Origin: an uncultured Coriobacteriaceae bacterium
GTDB lineage: Bacteria; Actinomycetota; Coriobacteriia; Coriobacteriales; Eggerthellaceae
Direction of reading: 5' to 3'
DNA length: 7,904 nt
Assembly (NCBI GenBank): GCA_946623915.1
Contig: CAMORQ010000076.1
Coordinates: forward strand, 1 to 7,904
The notes below the pieces were generated by a model, which was given only the letters and a program-made list of their open reading frames with translations, did not search any database and was not told where the DNA came from. Positions 1 through 5,894 of the stretch are shown here, in pieces (within the stretch, counting starts at the first letter, position 1; every line of letters starts with the position of its first letter). The position numbers and the translations under genes are program-made.

Positions 1-45
1 GTCCAAACAGCCGTTGTAAAGGGGGAAGTTCGTTACCTGTTTCAT
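1..45 (-). CDS. 5' end of an unidentified divergent gene (partial)
   Basis: Reading leftward, an ATG at 45-43 opens a frame of 15 codons (MKQVTNFPLYNGCLD) that reaches the window edge without a stop. The start is supported by a strong ribosome site, AAAGGAAG on the minus strand (complement of 55-62), nine bases before the ATG. A TATAAT -10 element lies about 70 bases upstream at 115-120. The 15 residues are too few to assign a family. It is transcribed divergently from the exporter/nitrogenase-like operon and shares its intergenic region, so it may be a regulator or functional partner. That is inference from position only. Confidence 0.55.
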   Translation of the reverse strand, partial: MKQVTNFPLYNGCLD

Positions 46-110
46 AAAGACCGGCTTCCTTTCAACCACTCGGAAACGCACGTGACGCCTGTCCTAAGAA
101 GCATGCGTGA

Positions 111-119
111 TGATATTAT
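111..119 (+). promoter_or_regulatory. Candidate extended -10 (TGaTATTAT) for the rightward operon
   Basis: TGATATTAT matches the extended -10 pattern TGnTATAAT with one mismatch, in the only AT-rich patch of the intergenic region. It overlaps the leftward TATAAT almost completely, so the two promoters could compete. There is no recognisable -35 at the usual distance, which extended -10 promoters can tolerate. Transcription would start near 126 and leave a leader of about 170 bases before the exporter start at 298. Confidence 0.35.
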
Positions 120-120
120 A
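115..120 (-). promoter_or_regulatory. Candidate -10 element (TATAAT) for the leftward gene
   Basis: The complement of 115-120 reads TATAAT, a perfect sigma-70 -10 hexamer in an otherwise GC-rich region. It lies about 70 bases upstream of the leftward ATG at 45. No good TTGACA is present 16-18 bases further upstream. The nearest -35-like hexamer, TTGAAG (complement of 143-148), is 22 bases away and falls inside the inverted repeat at 124-147, so the promoter may need an activator. Confidence 0.4.
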
Positions 121-123
121 CGG

Positions 124-147
124 TGAAGTTGCAGGCCGCGAACTTCA
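124..147. promoter_or_regulatory. Inverted repeat TGAAGTT-N10-AACTTCA, candidate operator
   Basis: TGAAGTT (124-130) and AACTTCA (141-147) are perfect 7-base inverted copies separated by 10 bases, so the arm centres are 17 bases apart. The dyad sits at the predicted start point of the rightward transcript and just upstream of the leftward -10, where a dimeric regulator could control both promoters. It could instead fold as a hairpin at the very 5' end of the rightward RNA. No regulator gene is visible in the window, and the family that would bind is not identified. Confidence 0.4.
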
Positions 148-194
148 AAGCAGGGACAAACTGCGCGAAGGCATCCTGTTTGCGCACCGTTCCC

Positions 195-212
195 CCTGCC
201 CGCCAAGGCAGG
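195..212 (+). other. Leader hairpin 1 (CCTGCC/GGCAGG)
   Basis: CCTGCC (195-200) and GGCAGG (207-212) form a perfect six-base GC-rich stem with a six-base loop in the untranslated leader of the exporter gene. No U-tract follows, so it is not an intrinsic terminator as it stands. A weaker pairing, TGCGC (162-166) with GCGCA (182-186), lies just upstream. No known riboswitch consensus was recognised. Confidence 0.35.
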
Positions 213-236
213 TTCGCGTCCGTGCGTTGCGAAACG

Positions 237-268
237 CTCTTGCGCGCTGAAGCGCCGCCTTGCAAGAG
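237..268 (+). other. Leader hairpin 2, just before the first gene
   Basis: CTCTTGC (237-243) pairs perfectly with GCAAGAG (262-268). Directly stacked inside it, GCGC (244-247) pairs with GCGC (252-255) around a TGAA loop, leaving a six-base bulge at 256-261. The 11 base pairs end 29 bases before the preferred start codon of the exporter gene. The structure could affect translation initiation or RNA stability. There is no U-tract, and function is not established. Confidence 0.35.
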
Positions 269-297
269 AGCACCTGGCCATGTTGAAGGATGTCGCC

Positions 298-2106
298 ATG
301 ATGGGTAAAAGCCACGCTGTGGTGAAACGGACGATTTCGCGCTACTGGGACGTCACGCGTGAAAAGCGCGGCATGTTCTTCGCTGACATATTCGCAAGCA
401 TTGCGCTCATCGGGCTGGTTTCGTTCGGCAATCCCTACATCATGGCGCGCATCATCGATCGGATTTCGGCAGGTCCCGTTGCGCGAGAGGACGTGCTGGC
501 AACGTTCGGCGCATCCATCGTGGCGCTCGTCGTCATCAACGTGCTTGGGCAGTTCGCCAGCAAGTTCGTCGACTACGCCACGTGGAAACTGCAGATACAC
601 GCCAACTACCGCTTGGCCACGCTGTGCTTTGACACGTTGTCGAATCAGTCGATGACGTTCCATTCGAATCGCTTCGGGGGATCGCTCGTCAGTCAAACGA
701 CCCGGTTCATGAATGCCTACTCCATGCTGCTGGAAGCTGTCGTGTATTCGTTTGTTCCCATTGCGTGTTCCGCCGTGTTTACGCTGGTCATTCTTGCGCC
801 GCTTGTGCCCACCTATGTGGCCGTGCTGTTCGTGCTGCTTGTCGCCTACGCGTTTTTCGCTTGGCGCATATACAACACGCTGCTTCCCTTGAACCGCAAA
901 GCCGCCGGCGCCTACAGCACGCTGTTCGGGTCCCTATCCGACAGCATGACCAACATCCTTACCGTGAAAACCTACGGACGCGAAGACTACGAGCGAACCT
1001 TGTTCGACGCCGCCAACGAGTCGGTGCTCGAGCAGGATTCGAAGCGCATGTGGGCTTCCACCTTGCGCGGCATCACCGTCGCATCGATCATCGTGGCGAT
1101 GACGACGCTGCTGGCGTTCTTCGTTGCGGGGGGCAACGCATGGCTGGGAATCGCACCGGGCACGCTCGTGATGATGTTCACCTACACCTACACGCTGACC
1201 ACGCAGTTCGACCGCATCGGGATGATGCTCCAGCAAACCAACCGCGCGCTAGGCGATGCCCACGAAATGACCGTCACGCTCGACGAGCCGCTTCTGGTGG
1301 CTGACGCTCCCGACGCCCGCGATTTAGTGGTGAAGCAAGGCGCCATCGACTTCTCCCACATCGTGTTCGACTACGAGACCAGCGAAGGCGCCACCCGTGT
1401 CTTCGACGACTTCAGCCTGTCCATCCCGGCAGGACAGCGCTTAGGCCTCGTAGGGAAATCCGGCTCGGGCAAAACGTCGCTGACCAAGCTGCTGCTGCGC
1501 CTGTCCGACCTGCAAGGAGGGTCGATTCGCATAGACGGGCAGGACATTGCCACCATCACGCAGCAAAGCCTCCGACGTCAGGTTGCCTACGTTCCCCAGG
1601 AAGCGCTGCTGTTCCATCGCAGCATTCGCGAAAACATCGCCTACGGACGCCCCGACGCCACCGACGAGCAGATCGAAGCGGCGGCACGGTTGGCAAACGC
1701 CTGGGAATTCATCGAACGGTTGCCGGGCGGCATGGACACCGAAGTGGGAGAAATGGGCGCGAAGCTTTCCGGCGGGCAACGCCAGCGCATCGCCATTGCG
1801 CGCGCCATCCTAGCCGATGCGCCCATCCTCGTGCTCGACGAGGCGACGAGCGCACTCGATTCGGAAAGCGAGCAGTTGGTGCAGGAGGCGCTGGAAAACC
1901 TGATGCGCGGACGCACGTCCATCGTCGTGGCGCACCGTCTTTCGACGGTTGCCATGCTCGACCGCATCATCGTCCTCGAAGACGGCGCGATTGCCGAAGA
2001 CGGCACTCATGCGCAACTCGTCGAGGCGGCGGGAACGTACGCAAGATTGTGGAACCGGCAGACAGGAGCGTTCTTCGACGCCGACGCGGTAGACGACGAA
2101 ACGTAA
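298..2106 (+). CDS. ABC exporter, fused permease and ATPase (type IV half-transporter)
   Basis: A 602-residue half-transporter expected to work as a membrane dimer, exporting a substrate at the cost of ATP. The N-terminal half has about six hydrophobic segments (near residues 26-49, 71-88, 147-167, 169-188, 259-279 and 282-300), as in the MsbA/LmrA-like exporter fold. The C-terminal nucleotide-binding domain is complete: Walker A GKSGSGKT at 386-393, Q-loop Gln434, signature LSGGQ at 490-494, Walker B ILVLDE at 510-515 with catalytic Glu515, and switch His546. Both ATP sites should be competent in a homodimer. The start at 298 is chosen because GAAGGA (285-290) sits seven bases upstream; an in-frame ATG at 280 would add six residues but has a poor ribosome site. 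It is the first gene of the operon, with 18 bases to the nitrogenase-like fusion. Its substrate cannot be read from sequence; family members move lipids, peptides, drugs or metal and sulfur compounds. Co-transcription suggests it serves the nitrogenase-like enzyme. Confidence 0.9.
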   Translation: MMGKSHAVVKRTISRYWDVTREKRGMFFADIFASIALIGLVSFGNPYIMARIIDRISAGPVAREDVLATFGASIVALVVINVLGQFASKFVDYATWKLQIHANYRLATLCFDTLSNQSMTFHSNRFGGSLVSQTTRFMNAYSMLLEAVVYSFVPIACSAVFTLVILAPLVPTYVAVLFVLLVAYAFFAWRIYNTLLPLNRKAAGAYSTLFGSLSDSMTNILTVKTYGREDYERTLFDAANESVLEQDSKRMWASTLRGITVASIIVAMTTLLAFFVAGGNAWLGIAPGTLVMMFTYTYTLTTQFDRIGMMLQQTNRALGDAHEMTVTLDEPLLVADAPDARDLVVKQGAIDFSHIVFDYETSEGATRVFDDFSLSIPAGQRLGLVGKSGSGKTSLTKLLLRLSDLQGGSIRIDGQDIATITQQSLRRQVAYVPQEALLFHRSIRENIAYGRPDATDEQIEAAARLANAWEFIERLPGGMDTEVGEMGAKLSGGQRQRIAIARAILADAPILVLDEATSALDSESEQLVQEALENLMRGRTSIVVAHRLSTVAMLDRIIVLEDGAIAEDGTHAQLVEAAGTYARLWNRQTGAFFDADAVDDET

Positions 2107-2124
2107 GCGATTCAAGGAGCAGCC

Positions 2125-4374
2125 ATGAACCGTTTGGCAGTGTACGGAAAAGGCGGAATCGGTAAGTCAACCATCAGCGCAAACCTGTCGGCCGCGTTGT
2201 CGGAGGCGGGACGGCACGTGCTGCAGGTAGGCTGCGACCCGAAACACGACTCGACCAAGCTTCTGCTGAAGGGCAAACGACTGACCTGCGTCCTCGACTA
2301 CCTGCGCGACACGCTTCCCGGCGACTACCGGCTTGGCGACGTTCTGGAAGAAGGTTTCGCGGGCGTCGGATGCGTCGAGGCCGGCGGCCCCAAACCCGGT
2401 GTGGGCTGTGCGGGACGCGGCATCATTTCGACCTTCGAAATGCTCGAGCAGTTCCGTCTCTCAGACGCCTACGACACCATTCTCTACGATGTGCTCGGCG
2501 ACGTGGTCTGCGGCGGTTTCGCCGTCCCCATCCGCCGCGAATACGCCGACACCATCCTGATCGTCACATCGGGCGAGTTCATGGCCCTCTACGCTGCCAA
2601 CAACATTCTGCGTGGCGTGCGCACCTACGACGGCGCGGAAGGCAAGCGCATTGCGGGCCTCGTGTGCAACTGCCGCAACGTGACCGACGAAATCGAGCGT
2701 GTGGAGCGCTTCGCCGCTGCGGTCGGCCTTCCCATCTTCGCAACGGTGCCAAGGTCGAATTCGTTCGCTGAAGCCGAAGGCGCGAACATGACCGTTATGG
2801 AGCACGGGCAGGACGGAGAACTGATCGAACTGTTTCGCGACATGGCCAAGCGGCTCGCGGAAGGTGCGCCCCTCCACCCTGCCAACCCCTTGAGCGACGA
2901 AGAGCTCGAATCCGTCGTGCTCGATTCCGCAGCGCCCCATGCCGGCACGGACGGCGCATCGTGCGGTTCTGTCGAACTCCAAAGCGAGGGCACCTGCGAC
3001 CCCGATCCCACGTCGCAGGAAACAACCGCTGAAGCGGAGTTCGGGGACAGCATCGACCTGACCGACCCTAACCGTTACCTATCCAAAACCGTCGCACGTG
3101 GGGACCCGCTGCACGGGTGCGCGTTCAACGGGGCCATCGCCACAGCATTGCATCTCACAGACGCTGTTGTGCTCGCGCACGCGCCCACAAGCTGTGCCAA
3201 CCTGTCGCTGCAAGCGTTCACCTCCAGTGGACGGCGGCGCCTCTTCGAACGCGGCGCCCTGCTGCCGGCATCGCTTGCCCCCAACTTCGCCTGCACGCAC
3301 ATGGACGAGCACGACATGGTCTTCGGCGGAACGGGCACGCTGATCGACGCCGTGCGCGCCCAACAGCAGAAAGGCCCGCGCGCCATCATCGTAGTCAGTT
3401 CGTGTCCCGCCGGCATCATCGGCGACGATGTCGACCGCGTCTTGGACCTGTCCACGCCGGAATGCCCTGTGCTCGCACTGAAGACCGACGGCAACATGAC
3501 CGGCGACTATCTGCAGGGCCAACTGAGCGCGTCGCTGGCCATCGCGCGCGCGTTTATCAAGCACGACCTTCCCAAGCAGGAGAAGACCGTCAACATCTTC
3601 GCGGAGAAGATGGTGGTAACCAACACGCAGGCGAACTTCGACACCGTGGCGGGCTTCCTCGAACGCATGGGGGTGCGCGTAGTTAGCCGGTTCCTCTATC
3701 AGGCCACCACCGAGCAGCTTGCCAACTTCACGAGCGCGCAGCTATGCCTTCCTGCCTACACCGACTACACAGCCAGTCTTTTGGGACAGCTATTCTCCGA
3801 AGAGTTCGGCATGGAACTGTTCGACCGCGGTTTTCCCATCGGCTACGACGAAACGGTCGAGTGGTTGCGTGCCGTGGGAGCGGCATTCGGCGAAAGCGAA
3901 ACGGCCGAGCGCATCATTTCCGAGCAGGAACAGACGTATCGCGCGCAAATCGACGCGCTGCGCCCATCCCTGGCCGGCAAGAAGCTGATGGTGGTTTCCT
4001 ATAACTGCGAGCTGGACTGGATTCTGCGCACCGCGCTCGATCTTGATATGGAAATCGTGCGCGTCGGACTGCTGGACTATTCCCAAGACGTAGGGTTCCG
4101 CACCCGCATCGAAGCCGACTTGCCCGTTGTAGAAAACTACGCCCGCGAAGCCCGCGGCGACGAAATCGCCGCCTTGGCACCCGACGTGCTGCTGACCAAC
4201 TACGCATCTCCCCTTGGCGACAGCGTGCCCGTCGCCGACACCATTCCCATGTGCCCCGATGTGGGGTTCGGATCGGCCATCACGCTGGCTCGCCGTTGGG
4301 CGCAGCTGCTTAAAACCAACGCGAAAGGAAGCTGGAAAGATGACGGAATCCTTTTCGAGCAATCGTTCCTATAA
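2125..4374 (+). CDS. NifH-NifD-like fusion: reductase and catalytic alpha-type subunit of a nitrogenase-like enzyme
   Basis: A 749-residue fusion of two nitrogenase-type proteins. Residues 1 to about 250 are a Fe protein (NifH/BchL/CfbC family). It has P-loop GKGGIGKST at 8-16, switch motif GCDPKHDST at 36-44, CVEAGGPKPGVGCAGRG at 83-99 and YDVLGDVVCGGF at 121-132. Cys95 and Cys129 are the expected ligands of the [4Fe-4S] cluster bridging two such domains, and Arg98 matches the NifH Arg100 contact. Residues 251 to about 310 are an acidic, low-complexity linker. Residues 311-749 are a NifD-like component 1 domain, with HGCAFNGA (Cys332), APTSCANL (Cys357), DMVFGG (397-402) and SSCPAGIIGDDVD (Cys427); the three Cys match NifD Cys62, Cys88 and Cys154. 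No histidine occurs after residue 480, so the FeMo-cofactor ligand His442 has no counterpart. AAGGAG at 2114-2119 lies five bases before the ATG. Expected role: ATP-dependent low-potential electron transfer to an unknown substrate. Fusion of these two parts is unusual, because DPOR, CfbCD and nitrogenase use separate proteins. Confidence 0.9.
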   Translation: MNRLAVYGKGGIGKSTISANLSAALSEAGRHVLQVGCDPKHDSTKLLLKGKRLTCVLDYLRDTLPGDYRLGDVLEEGFAGVGCVEAGGPKPGVGCAGRGIISTFEMLEQFRLSDAYDTILYDVLGDVVCGGFAVPIRREYADTILIVTSGEFMALYAANNILRGVRTYDGAEGKRIAGLVCNCRNVTDEIERVERFAAAVGLPIFATVPRSNSFAEAEGANMTVMEHGQDGELIELFRDMAKRLAEGAPLHPANPLSDEELESVVLDSAAPHAGTDGASCGSVELQSEGTCDPDPTSQETTAEAEFGDSIDLTDPNRYLSKTVARGDPLHGCAFNGAIATALHLTDAVVLAHAPTSCANLSLQAFTSSGRRRLFERGALLPASLAPNFACTHMDEHDMVFGGTGTLIDAVRAQQQKGPRAIIVVSSCPAGIIGDDVDRVLDLSTPECPVLALKTDGNMTGDYLQGQLSASLAIARAFIKHDLPKQEKTVNIFAEKMVVTNTQANFDTVAGFLERMGVRVVSRFLYQATTEQLANFTSAQLCLPAYTDYTASLLGQLFSEEFGMELFDRGFPIGYDETVEWLRAVGAAFGESETAERIISEQEQTYRAQIDALRPSLAGKKLMVVSYNCELDWILRTALDLDMEIVRVGLLDYSQDVGFRTRIEADLPVVENYAREARGDEIAALAPDVLLTNYASPLGDSVPVADTIPMCPDVGFGSAITLARRWAQLLKTNAKGSWKDDGILFEQSFL

Positions 4375-5716
4375 ATCGCAGGACGGCAACGGGACAGGAA
4401 GCATGCCGCATCCCTGGGGAGAAATGGACGGCATCTACCCGGACAGCTTTTCTGGCATCGTGTTCGCGCTCGAAGGAACGGAAGGCGCCACCGTGCTGCT
4501 GAACGGCCCGACGGGTTGCAAGTACTACCACAGCTCGCTTTCCGACAGCCAGACGTTTCGCATGTTCGACTTCGACCCCCTAAGCTTTCCCATGAAGTGG
4601 TACTTCGGGCAACCGCGTGTGCCATCGACCTACCTGGACAACGCCGACTACGTCTATGGCGGCGAAGCGAAGCTGGCCGAAGCGCTCGACTTTTTCAAAG
4701 CCCAAGACAGCATCGGGCTCATTTGCATCGTGAACACCCCGGGGGCCGCACTGATCGGCGACGACCTGGATCGCATCGCATCCGCGCATCTGGGCGACAA
4801 GCCGTTCCTGACGGTGGAGACACCTGGGTATTCGACCGACATCTGCCATGGGTTCGAAATCGGCGCCCGCGCGTTGGTTGACGCACTTGGGGCAGATGCC
4901 CCTCTGCAACCCGAGAAGGCTGGCGACCGCCCTCGGGTGAACCTGCTGGGGTTGCCGCTGTACTCGCGCAACTACACAGGCGATGTGGCCGAAATGCGCA
5001 GGCTATGCGAACTGTGCGGCCTTGAGGTCGGATGCGTGCTTGGCGGAGGCAGCGGCCTCGACGATGTCGCACACATAGGCGACGCCTGCCTGAACATCGT
5101 CGTGCATCCCGAATACGGCATGGAATCCGCCGCATACCTGCACGAAAGATACGGCACCGCCTACTACGTATGCGACGGAGCCCCCGTAGGGTTTGCCGCC
5201 ACCGAACGCGCTTTCACCGACATCGCGCGGCATGCAGGCGGCGACGCAGCTCCCCTCCTCGACCAGAGCAAGAAGGCACGCATGCGGTCGTTCTCCTACA
5301 TTTCGCGGTTGAACAGCCTGACGGGGCTTCCCAAGGGTGTGCCGTTCGCGGCAGAGGGCAGCTTTTCGGAGCTCTATGCGATCACGAGCTTCCTGACCGA
5401 CTACCTGGCGCTTGTGCCTGTCGCGCTTTGGCCCGTCTACGAGCAGAGCGATTGCTGCGCGGCCAAGTTGAACGAACTTCTCGAGCAGCTAGGCGCACGC
5501 GAAGCTCTGGGTCGCGACCCCCTTTCCTGCGAACCCGAGCTCGTGTTCGCGAGCGGTTCGACCATCGCCCGCCTGCAGCTGGAAGGCCGCGAGTTCGCCG
5601 GCATCGAAACCATGCTGCCGACGCTGGGCTATCTGGACGTGGTTCCCAAAACCTTCCTGGGAATCAACGGCACCCTGCAATTGGTCGAAATGGTCTTGAA
5701 CGGCCTGAAGTTCTAA
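4340..5716 (+). CDS. NifK-like partner subunit of the nitrogenase-like enzyme
   Basis: A 458-residue component 1 protein of the nitrogenase-like superfamily, expected to pair with the NifD-like half of the upstream fusion in a heterotetramer. Recognisable stretches are LNGPTGCKYYHSS (54-66), IVNTPGAALIGDDLD (130-144), TPGYSTDICHGFEIG (161-175) and NIVVHPEYGMESAAYL (252-267). Cys60 matches NifK Cys95. The positions of NifK Cys70 and Cys153 are lost: the first falls in GIYPDSFSG, and the second is Pro134 in the NTPGAALIGDD motif. An eight-iron P-cluster is therefore unlikely. A CxxC occurs at 223-226 of unknown meaning. The start at 4340 is preferred: it has GAAAGGAAG (4322-4330) nine bases upstream, and it opens directly into the conserved N-terminal region. 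An in-frame ATG at 4214 would add 42 residues of no family character that overlap the previous gene. The 35-base overlap with the fusion gene implies translational coupling and equimolar synthesis. No downstream gene belongs to this operon. Confidence 0.85.
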   Translation: MTESFSSNRSYKSQDGNGTGSMPHPWGEMDGIYPDSFSGIVFALEGTEGATVLLNGPTGCKYYHSSLSDSQTFRMFDFDPLSFPMKWYFGQPRVPSTYLDNADYVYGGEAKLAEALDFFKAQDSIGLICIVNTPGAALIGDDLDRIASAHLGDKPFLTVETPGYSTDICHGFEIGARALVDALGADAPLQPEKAGDRPRVNLLGLPLYSRNYTGDVAEMRRLCELCGLEVGCVLGGGSGLDDVAHIGDACLNIVVHPEYGMESAAYLHERYGTAYYVCDGAPVGFAATERAFTDIARHAGGDAAPLLDQSKKARMRSFSYISRLNSLTGLPKGVPFAAEGSFSELYAITSFLTDYLALVPVALWPVYEQSDCCAAKLNELLEQLGAREALGRDPLSCEPELVFASGSTIARLQLEGREFAGIETMLPTLGYLDVVPKTFLGINGTLQLVEMVLNGLKF

Positions 5717-5831
5717 AGGGGCGATTAACCCTTAGGGTTCGTGCGCCACCCCCGGTGCATGTCAAACAAGTTCATTTCTAACGGGCGCTGGCGCCTGCCC
5801 CGCGTTTGTGCCAGACATACGCTCCGCTCCA
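5717..5831. other. Intergenic spacer after the operon, with two weak dyads
   Basis: No gene is visible here. AACCC (5727-5731) and GGGTT (5735-5739) form a short inverted repeat 10 bases after the operon's last stop codon. GGCG (5784-5787) and CGCC (5792-5795) form another, with a CTGG loop. Neither is followed by a run of T, so no confident intrinsic terminator can be called for the operon. Termination may be Rho-dependent or may occur in this weakly structured stretch. Confidence 0.3.
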
Positions 5832-5859
5832 TTGACAAATAGGAAAAAAAGGAAAGAAT
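5832..5859 (+). promoter_or_regulatory. Candidate sigma-70 promoter of the ATPase gene
   Basis: A perfect -35 hexamer TTGACA (5832-5837) is followed after 16 bases by AAGAAT (5854-5859), which matches four of six positions of TATAAT. Initiation would fall near 5866, about 30 bases before the GTG start of the ATPase. The -35/-10 spacer contains a run of seven A. The site argues that the ATPase is transcribed independently of the nitrogenase-like operon. Confidence 0.45.
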
Positions 5860-5889
5860 AGGAAAAAAAGGAAAAGATAGGAAAAGAGG
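5839..5889 (+). repeat. Purine-rich tandem repeat with A7 tracts
   Basis: A unit of the form ATAGG-A7-GGAAAGA is present at 5839-5857, is repeated with one extra A at 5858-5877, and is followed by a shortened third copy at 5877-5889 (ATAGGAAAAGAGG). The whole stretch is pure A/G apart from the T that marks each unit. The A-tracts are spaced 19 bases apart, near two helical turns. The block begins inside the candidate promoter and ends at the ribosome site (GAGG 5886-5889). Such runs are prone to slippage and could bend DNA. Confidence 0.75.
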
Positions 5890-5894
5890 CTGCT

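Noticed and set aside
280..297. Exporter start at the ATG at 280
   Set aside because: The sequence before 280 has only a weak purine stretch, while GAAGGA is well placed for 298. The alternative remains possible and adds only six residues.
42..299. 85-codon minus-strand frame in the divergent intergenic region
   Set aside because: Its product (rich in Arg, Ser and Leu) has no recognisable family features, and it would put the regulatory elements inside a gene; the separate ATG at 45 in another frame has a proper ribosome site.
4214..4339. Longer 500-residue form of the NifK-like protein starting at 4214
   Set aside because: The added 42 residues have no family character, overlap the coding end of the fusion gene, and lack a ribosome site as good as the one before 4340.
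2125..5716. True nitrogenase (nifH, nifD, nifK) for dinitrogen fixation
   Set aside because: No counterpart of the cofactor histidine, loss of two of three beta-subunit P-cluster cysteines, and no cofactor assembly genes in the window; nif gene symbols would mislead.
5727..5739. Intrinsic terminator after the operon
   Set aside because: The dyad has only five base pairs, mostly GC but with no T-run after it, so it is listed as a weak dyad only.
5032..5781. 249-codon plus-strand frame overlapping the NifK-like gene
   Set aside because: Arg/His/Ala-rich translation typical of a shadow frame in high-GC DNA; the overlapping frame is a clear family member.
5839..5889. CRISPR-like repeats
   Set aside because: The units are directly adjacent with no unique spacers and are purine low-complexity sequence.
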